Shown here: in pieces, positions 57,301 through 64,000 of the stretch | How the letters are laid out: every line of letters starts with the position of its first letter | How positions within the stretch are numbered: the stretch's first letter is position 1 | NCBI RefSeq assembly: GCF_034653275.1 | Contig: NZ_JAYEES010000003.1 | Span: 186,001 to 250,000, forward strand | DNA from: Nitrospirillum sp034653275 | GTDB lineage: Bacteria; Pseudomonadota; Alphaproteobacteria; Azospirillales; Azospirillaceae | Direction: 5' to 3' | Length of the DNA: 64,000 nucleotides | Program-made: the position numbers and the translations under genes | The notes under the pieces: model-generated | Databases searched by the model: none | Told to the model about the DNA's origin: nothing | Seen by the model: only the letters and a program-made list of their open reading frames with translations

Positions 57301-57909
57301 TCACCCCAACGTCCGCCGCGCCCGTAAGGCGGCGGTGAGGGTGCCGTCGTCCAGGTAGTCCAGTTCGCCGCCCACGGGGACGCCGTGGGCCAGGCGGCTG
57401 ATGGCGACGTTCAGGCCCGAGAGGCGGTCGGTCAGGTAGTGGGCGGTGGTCTGGCCGCCGGCGGTGGCGTTCAGGGCCAGGATGACCTCGCGCACCGGCG
57501 TGCCATCCGAACCCTGGGCCACGCGGGCCAGCAATCCCGGCACGGCCAGGTCGTCGGGGCCGATGCCGTCCAGCGCCGACAGGGTGCCGCCCAGCACATG
57601 GTAGAGGCCGCGATAGGCGCCCGTGCGCTCCAGCGCCCAGAGGTCGCCCACCTCCTCCACCACGCACAGGGTGGCACGGTCGCGGGCGGGGTCGCGGCAG
57701 ACGCCGCAGGGGTCCACCGTGTCCAGGTTGCCGCAGACGGGGCAGGTGCGGATGCGGGCGGCGGCCCCGGCCAGCGCCTCGGCCAGCGGGTCCATCAGCT
57801 GCTCGCGCTTCTTGATCAGATGCAGGGCGGCGCGGCGGGCCGAGCGCGGGCCCAGGCCCGGCAGGCGCGACAACAGCTGTATCAGGCGGTCGATTTCAGG
57901 GCCGATCAT
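57301..57909 (-). CDS. recR: recombination mediator protein RecR
   Basis: 202 residues. Helix-hairpin-helix LLSRLPGLGPRSARRAALHL, the C4 zinc site CPVCGNLDTVDPCGVC, and the Toprim domain (TLCVVEEVGDLWALE; GTLSALDGIGPDDL; ILALNATAGGQTTAHYL) are complete. RecR with RecO/RecF loads RecA at gaps. It lies downstream of ybaB on the same strand, but a terminator separates them. Confidence 0.98.
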   Translation of the reverse strand: MIGPEIDRLIQLLSRLPGLGPRSARRAALHLIKKREQLMDPLAEALAGAAARIRTCPVCGNLDTVDPCGVCRDPARDRATLCVVEEVGDLWALERTGAYRGLYHVLGGTLSALDGIGPDDLAVPGLLARVAQGSDGTPVREVILALNATAGGQTTAHYLTDRLSGLNVAISRLAHGVPVGGELDYLDDGTLTAALRARRTLG

Positions 57910-57950
57910 GGCCCCAAGATAGGGGCTGTGCCGGCTTTGTTCCAGCGGGG

Positions 57951-57989
57951 AAAATAAGAACGCCGGGCCCGTCGCCAGGCCCGGCGTTC
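57951..57989 (-). terminator. terminator between ybaB and recR
   Basis: GAACGCCGGGCC / GGCCCGGCGTTC, perfect 12-bp stem, 8-base loop; on the minus strand it runs into TTATTTT. It should stop dnaX-ybaB transcripts before recR, which then needs its own promoter. Confidence 0.85.
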
Positions 57990-58017
57990 AAAACCACACC
58001 CTGAAGGGCGGTGCCGA

Positions 58018-58341
58018 TCAGAACGGCAGCTTCATGCCCGGCGGCAGCTTCAGGCCGCCCATGAGCTTGTTGGTCTCTTCGGCGATGTGCGCCTCGACCT
58101 TGCTCTTGGCGTCGTTGAAGGCGGCGACCAGCAGGTCCTCCAGCACCTCGATGTCCTCGGGGTCGACGACGGACTTGTCGAGCTTCACCTTCTTCAGCTC
58201 GCCCTTGCCGTTGACCACGACGCGGACCATGCCGGCGCCGGACTGGCCATCGGCCTCGATCTCGCCCAGCTTGCCCTGCATTTCCTGCATCTTGGCCTGC
58301 ATCTGCTGGGCCTGCTTCATCATCTGGCCGATGTTCTTCAT
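58018..58341 (-). CDS. YbaB/EbfC nucleoid-associated protein
   Basis: 107 residues. MKNIGQMMKQAQQMQAKMQEMQ at the start, then GMVRVVVNGKGELKKVKLD and DLLVAAFNDAKSKVEAHIAEE. YbaB/EbfC dimers bind DNA. The gene follows dnaX by 3 bp, as in most bacteria, and is ended by the hairpin at 57951. Confidence 0.97.
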   Translation of the reverse strand: MKNIGQMMKQAQQMQAKMQEMQGKLGEIEADGQSGAGMVRVVVNGKGELKKVKLDKSVVDPEDIEVLEDLLVAAFNDAKSKVEAHIAEETNKLMGGLKLPPGMKLPF

Positions 58342-58344
58342 GGC

Positions 58345-60333
58345 CTAAAAATCTCCTTCCCAGTCGCCGTCGCTCATATCGGGCGGCGCGTCGAAATACG
58401 GGTTGTCCGGGGCATCCATACCGCCATCCTCGTAAGAAGGGAAGGCGGGGGTGAGGGCGGCCTCTTCGGCGGCGGCCTTGGCTGCCGCCGCGGCCACCTG
58501 GTCCAGGTCGCGCACCGCCGCCATCTTGGCGCCGGGAAAGGCGGCCATGAGGGCCTGCACCAGGGGGTTGGCGGCGGCCTGTTCGCGGGTGCGGTTCTCC
58601 GCCGCGCGGTCCTGGTCGCTGAGCGTGGGCTCGCCGGGCGCGCTGGAGACGGTGACGATCCAGCGCCGCCCGGTCCATTCCGTCAGCAGCTGGCCCACGC
58701 GGCCGGCCAGGTTGGGCACGGCCATGGCGGTGGGCCGCAGCTCGATCAGCCCCGGCTCGAACTTCACCAGGTGGACCATGCTCAACAGGTTGCCCTGCAG
58801 CATGCCCTCGCGCCGGGCGCCGAACAGCTCCGCCACCTCGCGGAAGGATTTGGGATCGGCCGGGGGCAGGTCGGGCGCCGGTTCCACCACTGGTGCCGGA
58901 GCCGCCACGGGCGCCGCCTTGACCGCGCCGGCCAAGCCGCCCCCCAAGCCGCCACGGAGCACGGCCATGGGGGCCCCGCCGCCGTTCGACCCGCCGCTGG
59001 ACAGGGCCATGCCCCGGGCCGTGGCGCCACCGTTGCCGCCGCCGGAGGGAGCGCCACCACCGCCCATCGGGGCGCCGCCGCCATTCCCACCCGTGGCGGG
59101 CACGCCGCCCTCCATCACCTTGCGCACCAGATCGCCGGGGCTGGGCAGGTCGGCGGCGTAGGCCAGGCGGATCAGCACCATTTCCAGGGCCTGCATGGGT
59201 ACCGGCGCCTGCTGCACCTCCGCCAGGCCCTTCAGCAGGACCTGCCAGGCGCGGGCCAGGGCGGGCATGCCCAGCTTGGCCGCCAGGTCGCCGCCGCGCA
59301 CCCGCTCCATCTCTGGGATGCCCTGGTCCTGGGCGGTGCCGGGAACCACGCGGGCGCGGGTCAGGAAATGGGTGAAGTCCAGCAGGTCCTGGGCGATGAC
59401 CACCGGGTCGGCGCCGCGCTTGTGCAAATCGTCCAGCACGGCCAAGGCGTCGGCCGGCTTGCCGGACATGGTCGATTCGAACAGGTCCACCACCAGGGTG
59501 CGGTCGGCCAGGCCCAGCATGTCGCGGACCTGAAGCCCGGTCACGGCACCGCCGCCCAGCGCGATGGCCTGGTCCAGCAGCGACAGGCCGTCACGCACCG
59601 AACCGTCGGCGGCGCGGGCGATGAGGCTCAAGGCCTCCGCCTCCACCGGCACCGATTCCTGGTCGGCGATGCGGCCGAAATGGGCCTGCAAGGTGCCCTG
59701 GTCAACCCGGCGCAGGTCGAAGCGCTGGCAGCGCGACAGCACCGTCACCGGCACCTTGCGGATCTCGGTGGTGGCGAAGACGAACTTCACATGGGGCGGC
59801 GGCTCCTCCAGTGTCTTCAGCAGCGCGTTGAACGCGCTGCGCGACAGCATGTGGACCTCGTCGATGACGTAGACCTTGTAGCGGGCGCCGGCCGGGGCGT
59901 AGCGCACGCCCTCGATGATCTCGCGGATGTTGTCGACCGAGGTGTTGCTGGCCGCGTCCATCTCGATGACGTCGACGTTGCGGTCCTGCGAGATTGACAC
60001 GCACTGCTCGCACACGCCGCAGGGGCTGACCGTGGGGCCGCCCTGGCCGTCGGGGCCGACGCAGTTCAGCGCGCGGGCGATGATGCGGGCGGTGGTGGTC
60101 TTGCCAACGCCCCGCACGCCGGTCAGCATGTAGGCCTGGTGGATGCGCCCCGACTGGATGGCGTTGCGCAGGGTGCGCACCAGGGCGTCCTGGCCGATCA
60201 GCTCATCGAAATTGCGGGGGCGGTACTTGCGGGCCAGGACGCGGTAGACGGCGTTCCCGGCGGGGGCGGGGGACTGAACGTCGGGGGAAAGCGTGCTCTG
60301 ATCGGTCACGGGATCGCTCAACCCTTCCGGCAC
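58345..60333 (-). CDS. dnaX: DNA polymerase III subunit gamma/tau
   Basis: 662 residues. AAA+ clamp-loader core: LARKYRPRNFDELIGQDALV, Walker A GVRGVGKTTTA, zinc Cys cluster (SPCGVCEQC), Walker B VIDEVHML, sensor LEEPPPHVKFVFATTE and SRCQRFDLRR. The tau tail has a Gly/Ala/Pro-rich linker (about 415-480) and the polymerase-contacting end. GTG start at 60333; a later GTG at 60309 is possible. No A-rich slippery site for a gamma frameshift was seen. SRP RNA gene lies just upstream. Confidence 0.97.
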   Translation of the reverse strand: MPEGLSDPVTDQSTLSPDVQSPAPAGNAVYRVLARKYRPRNFDELIGQDALVRTLRNAIQSGRIHQAYMLTGVRGVGKTTTARIIARALNCVGPDGQGGPTVSPCGVCEQCVSISQDRNVDVIEMDAASNTSVDNIREIIEGVRYAPAGARYKVYVIDEVHMLSRSAFNALLKTLEEPPPHVKFVFATTEIRKVPVTVLSRCQRFDLRRVDQGTLQAHFGRIADQESVPVEAEALSLIARAADGSVRDGLSLLDQAIALGGGAVTGLQVRDMLGLADRTLVVDLFESTMSGKPADALAVLDDLHKRGADPVVIAQDLLDFTHFLTRARVVPGTAQDQGIPEMERVRGGDLAAKLGMPALARAWQVLLKGLAEVQQAPVPMQALEMVLIRLAYAADLPSPGDLVRKVMEGGVPATGGNGGGAPMGGGGAPSGGGNGGATARGMALSSGGSNGGGAPMAVLRGGLGGGLAGAVKAAPVAAPAPVVEPAPDLPPADPKSFREVAELFGARREGMLQGNLLSMVHLVKFEPGLIELRPTAMAVPNLAGRVGQLLTEWTGRRWIVTVSSAPGEPTLSDQDRAAENRTREQAAANPLVQALMAAFPGAKMAAVRDLDQVAAAAAKAAAEEAALTPAFPSYEDGGMDAPDNPYFDAPPDMSDGDWEGDF

Positions 60334-60404
60334 TGGCTGGCCGCCAGCCCTGTGCGGGCCGGACCTTGTGACCGGCCAAAAGGCGGCGTTCAGATTTTAT
60401 GAGG

Positions 60405-60503
60405 TGGGAGGCTGGACATGCGACCCGCGCCGAAACTCGTTACGGCTGCTTCCTTCCGGACCTGACCGGGTTGGCGAGGGACACGTCCGCCGCCAACCTC
60501 CCG
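60405..60503 (-). ncRNA. ffs: signal recognition particle RNA (4.5S, small bacterial type)
   Basis: The minus strand carries the invariant SRP RNA core GGTCAGGTCCGGAAGGAAGC followed by AGCCGTAAC, and complementary ends (GGGAGGTTGG at the 5' side, CCAGCCTCCC at the 3' side) that close the hairpin. About 100 nt. It binds Ffh for membrane targeting. Placed just upstream of dnaX, as in many alphaproteobacteria. Ends are estimated from the pairing. Confidence 0.95.
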
Positions 60504-60616
60504 CCGCCATATATCGGCATCGACCCACCCCATAGCAAGCGAAAAGGCGGCAGGGCCGCCCCGCCTGTTCCGATGCGCCCGCGACCCGGGGTGGCCTTGC
60601 CCCCTCCGGTCCCATC

Positions 60617-61597
60617 ATGAGACGAATGGTGATCATGACGAACCGGTCCCAGAAGAACTTCTACACCGGCGCCGGCCTCGACCGCGCCACCGTCGCCCGC
60701 AAGCAGGCCGACTGGCTGGCCCAGCGCCTGGCGGCACCCGAAAGCCGTTTCCTGGCCGTCTGGCGCGGCCAGTTCCTGGTGGCATCGCCGCAGGAGGGGG
60801 CGGAAGCGCTGGACGGGACGCCAGTACGGCCCGTCTACCTGGATCCCACCAGCCCTTGGTGGCGCGAGGCCGCGACCCTGGCCCCCGCCTTCCTGGGGGT
60901 GGAGGGCGACATCGCCCATTTCGCCGTCGACCTGTCCGGCCTTGAGGAAGACCATCCGGAGCTGCTGGGCCTGGGCACGCCGACGGAGCTGCGCACCCTG
61001 GCCCACCAGGTGGACCGGCCCACGGCCAGCCTGCTGGCCTATGTGCGCGGCCTCTTGGGCTGGCATCAGCGCCACCGCTTCTGCGGCGTCTGCGGCACCG
61101 TGACCGAGGTGATCGAGGGCGGGCACGTCCGCCGCTGCACCAACCCCGACTGCAAGACCCTGCACTTCCCCCGCACCGATCCGGCCGTGATCATGCTGGT
61201 GCATGACGGCGACCGCTGCGTCATGGGCCGGCAGGCCCGATTCGGCCAAGGCATGTATTCCACCCTGGCCGGCTTCGTCGAACCGGGCGAAAGCCTGGAG
61301 GAGGCGGTGGCGCGCGAGGTGATGGAGGAGGCGGGCATCCAAGTGACGGACGTGCGCTATCAATCCTCCCAGCCCTGGCCCTTCCCCTCCTCCCTCATGC
61401 TGGGCTTCCACGCCCGCGCCGTGACCACCGAGCTGAAGGTGGATTTGGAGGAGCTGGAGGACGCGCGCTGGTTCACCCGGGATGAGGTGTACCAGGCCAG
61501 CCTGCGCCGTGGGCCGCCGGACGGGTCCTTGCGCCTGCCCGGCGCCGACAGCATCGCCCGCCGCCTGATCGAGGATTGGCTGGAGGGCGACGTGTGA
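60617..61597 (+). CDS. nudC: NAD(+) diphosphatase (NudC-type Nudix hydrolase)
   Basis: 326 residues. A zinc ribbon (CGVCGTVTEV ... CTNPDCKTLHFPRTDP) precedes the Nudix box GFVEPGESLEEAVAREVMEEAG, followed by the NudC-specific SQPWPFPSSLM. The N-terminal 130 residues match the NUDIX-like domain. Hydrolyses NADH/NAD+ and removes NAD caps from RNA. ATG at 60617; another in frame at 60635. Followed after 30 bp by an unrelated tail-tube gene. Confidence 0.96.
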   Translation: MRRMVIMTNRSQKNFYTGAGLDRATVARKQADWLAQRLAAPESRFLAVWRGQFLVASPQEGAEALDGTPVRPVYLDPTSPWWREAATLAPAFLGVEGDIAHFAVDLSGLEEDHPELLGLGTPTELRTLAHQVDRPTASLLAYVRGLLGWHQRHRFCGVCGTVTEVIEGGHVRRCTNPDCKTLHFPRTDPAVIMLVHDGDRCVMGRQARFGQGMYSTLAGFVEPGESLEEAVAREVMEEAGIQVTDVRYQSSQPWPFPSSLMLGFHARAVTTELKVDLEELEDARWFTRDEVYQASLRRGPPDGSLRLPGADSIARRLIEDWLEGDV

Positions 61598-61627
61598 AAC
61601 GCGAACCGATTCGGGGGTAAAGGCATC

Positions 61628-62044
61628 ATGTCGGGCGAGACGCAAACCAGCACTTGGCCGCTGCCCAAGTTCTATTTCTCGGCCCAGCTGGGCGGCACCG
61701 TCACGGCCACGTTCCAGGAAGTGACCGGGCTGGACACCGGGGCCGCCCCCGCCGCCACAATGCCGGGCTCACGCAAGGTCGGAAACGTCACCCTGCACAA
61801 GGGCCTCTTCGCGAACGACTCCGCCCTGTCGGACTGGTTCAACCAGATCAAGCTGAACACCATCGCGCGCCAGACGGTGGTGATCAGTCTGTTGGACGAA
61901 ACCGGCGCGCCCAAAATGGTCTGGACCCTGGACAACGCCTGGCCGACCACGTTCACCGGCACGGACCTGAAGTCCGACGGCAACGAGGTGGCCGTGGAGT
62001 CGGTGGAGGTCGCCTATGAGACGATGGTGATCTCCGCGCCTTAA
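61628..62044 (+). CDS. phage T4 gp19-type tail tube protein, orphan
   Basis: 138 residues. LPKFYFSAQLGGTVTATFQEVTGLDTG, RKVGNVTLHKGLFANDSALSDWFNQI, VVISLLDETGAPKMVWTLDNAWPTTFTGTDLKSDGNEVAVESVEVAYE: this is the complete gp19/Pvc1-like tail tube fold seen in myophages and contractile injection systems. No sheath, baseplate or other phage genes are near. It follows nudC by 30 bp and converges on hisN, so may be transcribed with nudC. Confidence 0.9.
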   Translation: MSGETQTSTWPLPKFYFSAQLGGTVTATFQEVTGLDTGAAPAATMPGSRKVGNVTLHKGLFANDSALSDWFNQIKLNTIARQTVVISLLDETGAPKMVWTLDNAWPTTFTGTDLKSDGNEVAVESVEVAYETMVISAP

Positions 62045-62053
62045 GGCACGGAC

Positions 62054-62839
62054 TCAGGCGGCCCCACCCATGATGGCCAGCGCCTGGGCGTGCGCCCGGG
62101 CGTCGCCGGAGGCCACGACCTCACCCACCGCGCCTAGAACCAGGTCGCGGCCCTGCCAGTCGGTCATGCGGCCGCCCGCCCCCTCCACCACCGGCACCAG
62201 GGCGGCCCAGTCCCAGGGCGCCAGGTCGCGCTCCACCGAGATGTCCAGCCAGCCGTTGGCCACCTGGGCGTAGCCGTAGCAGTCGCTGCCGTAGACGACG
62301 TAGCGCGAGGCGGCCTTGAGCCGGGCGAAGCGTTCCGCCTCCACGCCCTTGAACATGTCGGGGCTGGTGGTGGTCACCGTCGCCTCCGCCAAGGTGGGGC
62401 AGGCGCGGGTGCGCACGGGCGTGCCGTTGAAGCGGGTGGGATATCCCGCGCCGCCGATCCAGCGTTCGCCCAGGATGGGCTGGTCGATGACGCCCAGCAC
62501 CGGGCGGCCGTGGCGCAGCAGGCCGATCAGGGTGCCGAAGATGGGCCGGCCGGTCATGAAGCTCTTGGTGCCGTCGATGGGATCCAGCACCCAGACGTAT
62601 TCCCGCTCCAGGCCGTGGGTCCCCAGCTCCTCCCCCAGGATGCCGTCGTCGGGGCGCTCGGCCGCCAGGATGGCGCGCAGGGCCTCTTCCGCCTGGCGGT
62701 CGGCGATGGTGACCGGCGTCAGGTTGGACTTGGCGTCGATCTCCACATCTGCCCGGAAATAGCGGCGGATGACGGCGCCCGCCGACTCGGCCATGCGGTG
62801 GGCGAGGGCGATGAACTCTTCCGGAATGGGCGTCGTCAT
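62054..62839 (-). CDS. hisN: histidinol-phosphatase, inositol-monophosphatase family
   Basis: 261 residues. Metal-binding motifs of the IMPase fold: GILGEELG, WVLDPIDGTKSFMTG and PWDWAALVPVVEGAGGRMTDW. Length and the HisN-like GSDCYGYAQVANGWLDISVERDLAPWD favour the histidinol-phosphate phosphatase that serves histidine synthesis in actinobacteria and alphaproteobacteria; another IMPase substrate is possible. No other his genes here. Convergent with the tail-tube gene, 9 bp apart. Confidence 0.9.
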   Translation of the reverse strand: MTTPIPEEFIALAHRMAESAGAVIRRYFRADVEIDAKSNLTPVTIADRQAEEALRAILAAERPDDGILGEELGTHGLEREYVWVLDPIDGTKSFMTGRPIFGTLIGLLRHGRPVLGVIDQPILGERWIGGAGYPTRFNGTPVRTRACPTLAEATVTTTSPDMFKGVEAERFARLKAASRYVVYGSDCYGYAQVANGWLDISVERDLAPWDWAALVPVVEGAGGRMTDWQGRDLVLGAVGEVVASGDARAHAQALAIMGGAA

Positions 62840-62970
62840 GGGGGCACTTCCTGATCAATGAGCGGACGGAAAGAGAGCCCCTGCCGGGGGCGCCCGGCTC
62901 TTATACCGGAATTGGCGCCCAATTTGACGCCCACTTGGGTGCGGGTGCCGTCATCGTCGCCAAGCTTGAA

Positions 62971-62990
62971 GTAATGCGATTTTGCATTAC
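62971..62990. promoter_or_regulatory. palindrome upstream of vapBC-like pair, likely operator
   Basis: GTAATGC-GATTTT-GCATTAC: perfect 7-bp arms, 6-bp centre, ending 22 bp before the antitoxin start. AT-rich against its surroundings. Autorepression by the AbrB-type antitoxin is inferred. Confidence 0.75.
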
Positions 62991-63012
62991 GTTATGAACA
63001 TCGGAGGACGAC

Positions 63013-63282
63013 ATGACGACGACACTCACCGTGACGACCCGGGGTCAGGTCACGTTCAGGAAGGAAATCCTGAAGCATCTCGGCATTGAGCCGGGCGGCA
63101 AAGTCACGCTGGACCTCCTGCCGGATGGCCGGGCGGAACTCAGGGCCGAACAGCCGAAAGGCACCTGGCGCGCGCTGCGGGGCATGCTGAAGGACAAAGG
63201 CAACGGCGCCCGGCTTTCCATCGACGCGCTGAACGACGCCATCGCCGAGGCGGGGACCGCCGCCGGACTGGGCCGGGAATGA
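63013..63282 (+). CDS. AbrB/SpoVT-type antitoxin (VapB/PrlF-like)
   Basis: 89 residues. N-terminal swapped-hairpin DNA-binding domain: TLTVTTRGQVTFRKEILKHLGIEPGGKVTLDLLPDG. The C-terminal tail (RLSIDALNDAIAEAG) would cap the toxin. GGAGG precedes the ATG. A perfect palindrome lies 22 bp upstream. The last 4 bp overlap the PIN toxin gene (ATGA), the usual coupling in TA operons. Confidence 0.93.
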   Translation: MTTTLTVTTRGQVTFRKEILKHLGIEPGGKVTLDLLPDGRAELRAEQPKGTWRALRGMLKDKGNGARLSIDALNDAIAEAGTAAGLGRE

Positions 63283-63677
63283 AGATCACCGCCGATACGA
63301 ACGTGCTGGTAAGGCTGATCATGGCGGATGACGAGACGCAAAGCGCCCTGGCCATCGCGGTCGTGGAAAAGGCCAGCGTCGTGGCCGTCAGCATCCATGC
63401 CCTCTGTGAACTGGTGTGGGTGCTGGACCGGCATTACGGCGTGGCGCGCGCCGACATCGCGGCGGCGATCCGCACGCTGATCGGCACAAGCAACGTCGTG
63501 GTCAATCGCCCAACCGCCGAGGCCGGGTTGGCCATGCTGGATGCAGGCGGCGATTTCGCCGATGGCGTTGTCGCCTATGAGGGGAAGTGGTTGGGCGGCG
63601 AACGTTTTGTCTCGTTCGACAAAAGAGCGGTGAGCCGCCTTCTGGCCCAAGGACAGGCGGCCCAGCTGTTGCAGTGA
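63279..63677 (+). CDS. PIN-domain toxin (VapC-like)
   Basis: 132 residues. PIN-domain acidic residues: ITADTNVLVRLI (first Asp), HALCELVWVL (Glu), and ADGVVAYEG with FVSFDKRA (later Asp residues). VapC toxins cut tRNA or rRNA. The DGVVAYEGK motif is a little unlike the common DALIAATA form but keeps the Asp. Partner of the AbrB-type antitoxin in front. Confidence 0.93.
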   Translation: MKITADTNVLVRLIMADDETQSALAIAVVEKASVVAVSIHALCELVWVLDRHYGVARADIAAAIRTLIGTSNVVVNRPTAEAGLAMLDAGGDFADGVVAYEGKWLGGERFVSFDKRAVSRLLAQGQAAQLLQ

Positions 63678-63710
63678 ATGGGCCTTTGGCAAGCCGTCCG
63701 TCCGTGATTC

Positions 63711-63734
63711 GCCGCCCGGGGCAATCCGGGCGGC
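63711..63734. terminator. hairpin between convergent toxin and cytochrome c genes
   Basis: GCCGCCCGG / CCGGGCGGC, 9-bp perfect stem, 6-base loop, without a T-tract. May serve both genes. Confidence 0.55.
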
Positions 63735-63746
63735 GTCCTCATGACA

Positions 63747-64000
63747 TCAAGGCAGCGGAGCCGGGCTGTCGGCCTGGGCCCGCAGGTAGGCGATGACGTC
63801 GGCGCGGTCCTTGACCGACTTGAAGCCGGCGAAGGTCATCTTGGTGCCCGGGGCATAGGTCTTGGGGCTGGCCAGGAACTCGTTCAGCTTTTCGTAGTCC
63901 CAGGTGCCGCCCAGCTTCTTGATGGCGTCGGAGTAGGCGAAGCCCTCCATATGGCCCTGCTTGTTGCCGATGATGCCCCACAGGTTGGGGCCCACCTTGG
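63747..64000 (-). CDS. class I cytochrome c, 3' part (cut by window end)
   Basis: Partial: the 5' end with the CxxCH heme site lies beyond position 64000. The visible 83 residues begin KVGPNLWGIIGNKQGHMEGFAYSDAI and continue KTYAPGTKMTFAGFKSVKDRADVIAYL, the cytochrome c (c2/c550-like) C-terminal half. The Met in GTKMTF is the expected sixth heme ligand. A periplasmic electron carrier. Confidence 0.93.
   Translation of the reverse strand, partial: KVGPNLWGIIGNKQGHMEGFAYSDAIKKLGGTWDYEKLNEFLASPKTYAPGTKMTFAGFKSVKDRADVIAYLRAQADSPAPLP

Noticed and set aside
58087..59997. 636-residue open frame on the plus strand opposite dnaX
   Set aside because: Composition (His/Gln/Gly/Ala-rich) is that of a shadow frame, and dnaX on the other strand is complete and certain.
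61628..62044. Prophage remnant around the tail tube gene
   Set aside because: Flanking genes (nudC, hisN) are core metabolism and no integrase, att site or other phage gene is present, so only an orphan gene is claimed.

Overview
The window is high-GC (roughly 70 %), densely coded chromosomal DNA from an alphaproteobacterium. Gene families and gene order point to Rhodospirillales, probably an Azospirillaceae-like genome (Azospirillum/Nitrospirillum/Niveispirillum); the species cannot be fixed from sequence alone. Typical signs are hemC-hemD-mitofilin-hemY beside tsaD, gpsA next to YciI and EVE genes, rpmH-rnpA-yidD-yidC-engB-argB, dapD-dapE-truA-fmt-def, and recR-ybaB-dnaX with the SRP RNA gene just upstream of dnaX. 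No CRISPR array, rRNA, tRNA, insertion sequence or complete prophage was seen.

Layout. 0.2-10.4 kb is a tetrapyrrole block: cobT, cobS and a cobC-like phosphatase for the lower loop of cobalamin, a SYLF protein, then the minus-strand operon hemC-hemD-mic60-hemY-cbiB-like. 10.5-18.7 kb runs tsaD, a HigBA toxin-antitoxin pair, a secreted amidohydrolase, gpsA, YciI, EVE, Rieske, and a LysR regulator divergent from a DUF1857/NAD-binding gene pair. 19-30.4 kb holds acs, a MmcB operon with two membrane coiled-coil proteins, a zf-CHCC protein, an ABC ATPase/lipoprotein hydrolase/ChbG-HpnK operon, two RNA-modifying enzymes, and motA-motB. 30.6-41 kb has twin CsuA-like secreted proteins, cheY-cheZ, the cdd-deoC-deoA nucleoside salvage genes, an atypical response regulator, a His-rich CDF transporter, a frameshifted tam gene and a VTT membrane protein. 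41-57 kb carries the rpmH cluster, argB, a GGDEF/DUF2336/DUF6880 operon, a HAD nucleotidase, dapDE, truA, fmt and def. 57-64 kb has recR, ybaB, dnaX, ffs, nudC, an orphan phage tail-tube protein, hisN, a VapBC-like pair and the 3' part of a cytochrome c gene cut by the window edge.

Most genes are housekeeping and in expected order. The more unusual signals are: (1) a dispersed intergenic repeat of about 100 bp with two hairpins whose stems differ between copies but stay paired; (2) a mitofilin/Mic60-like protein carrying an N-terminal helix-turn-helix; (3) a CbiB homologue lacking family motifs at the end of the heme operon; (4) CheZ ending in two CheY-binding-like peptides; (5) a lone T4 gp19-type tube protein; (6) TA pairs with clear palindromic operators; and (7) several accessory operons set into conserved synteny. 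All functional statements rest on motif recognition by eye; no database search was run.
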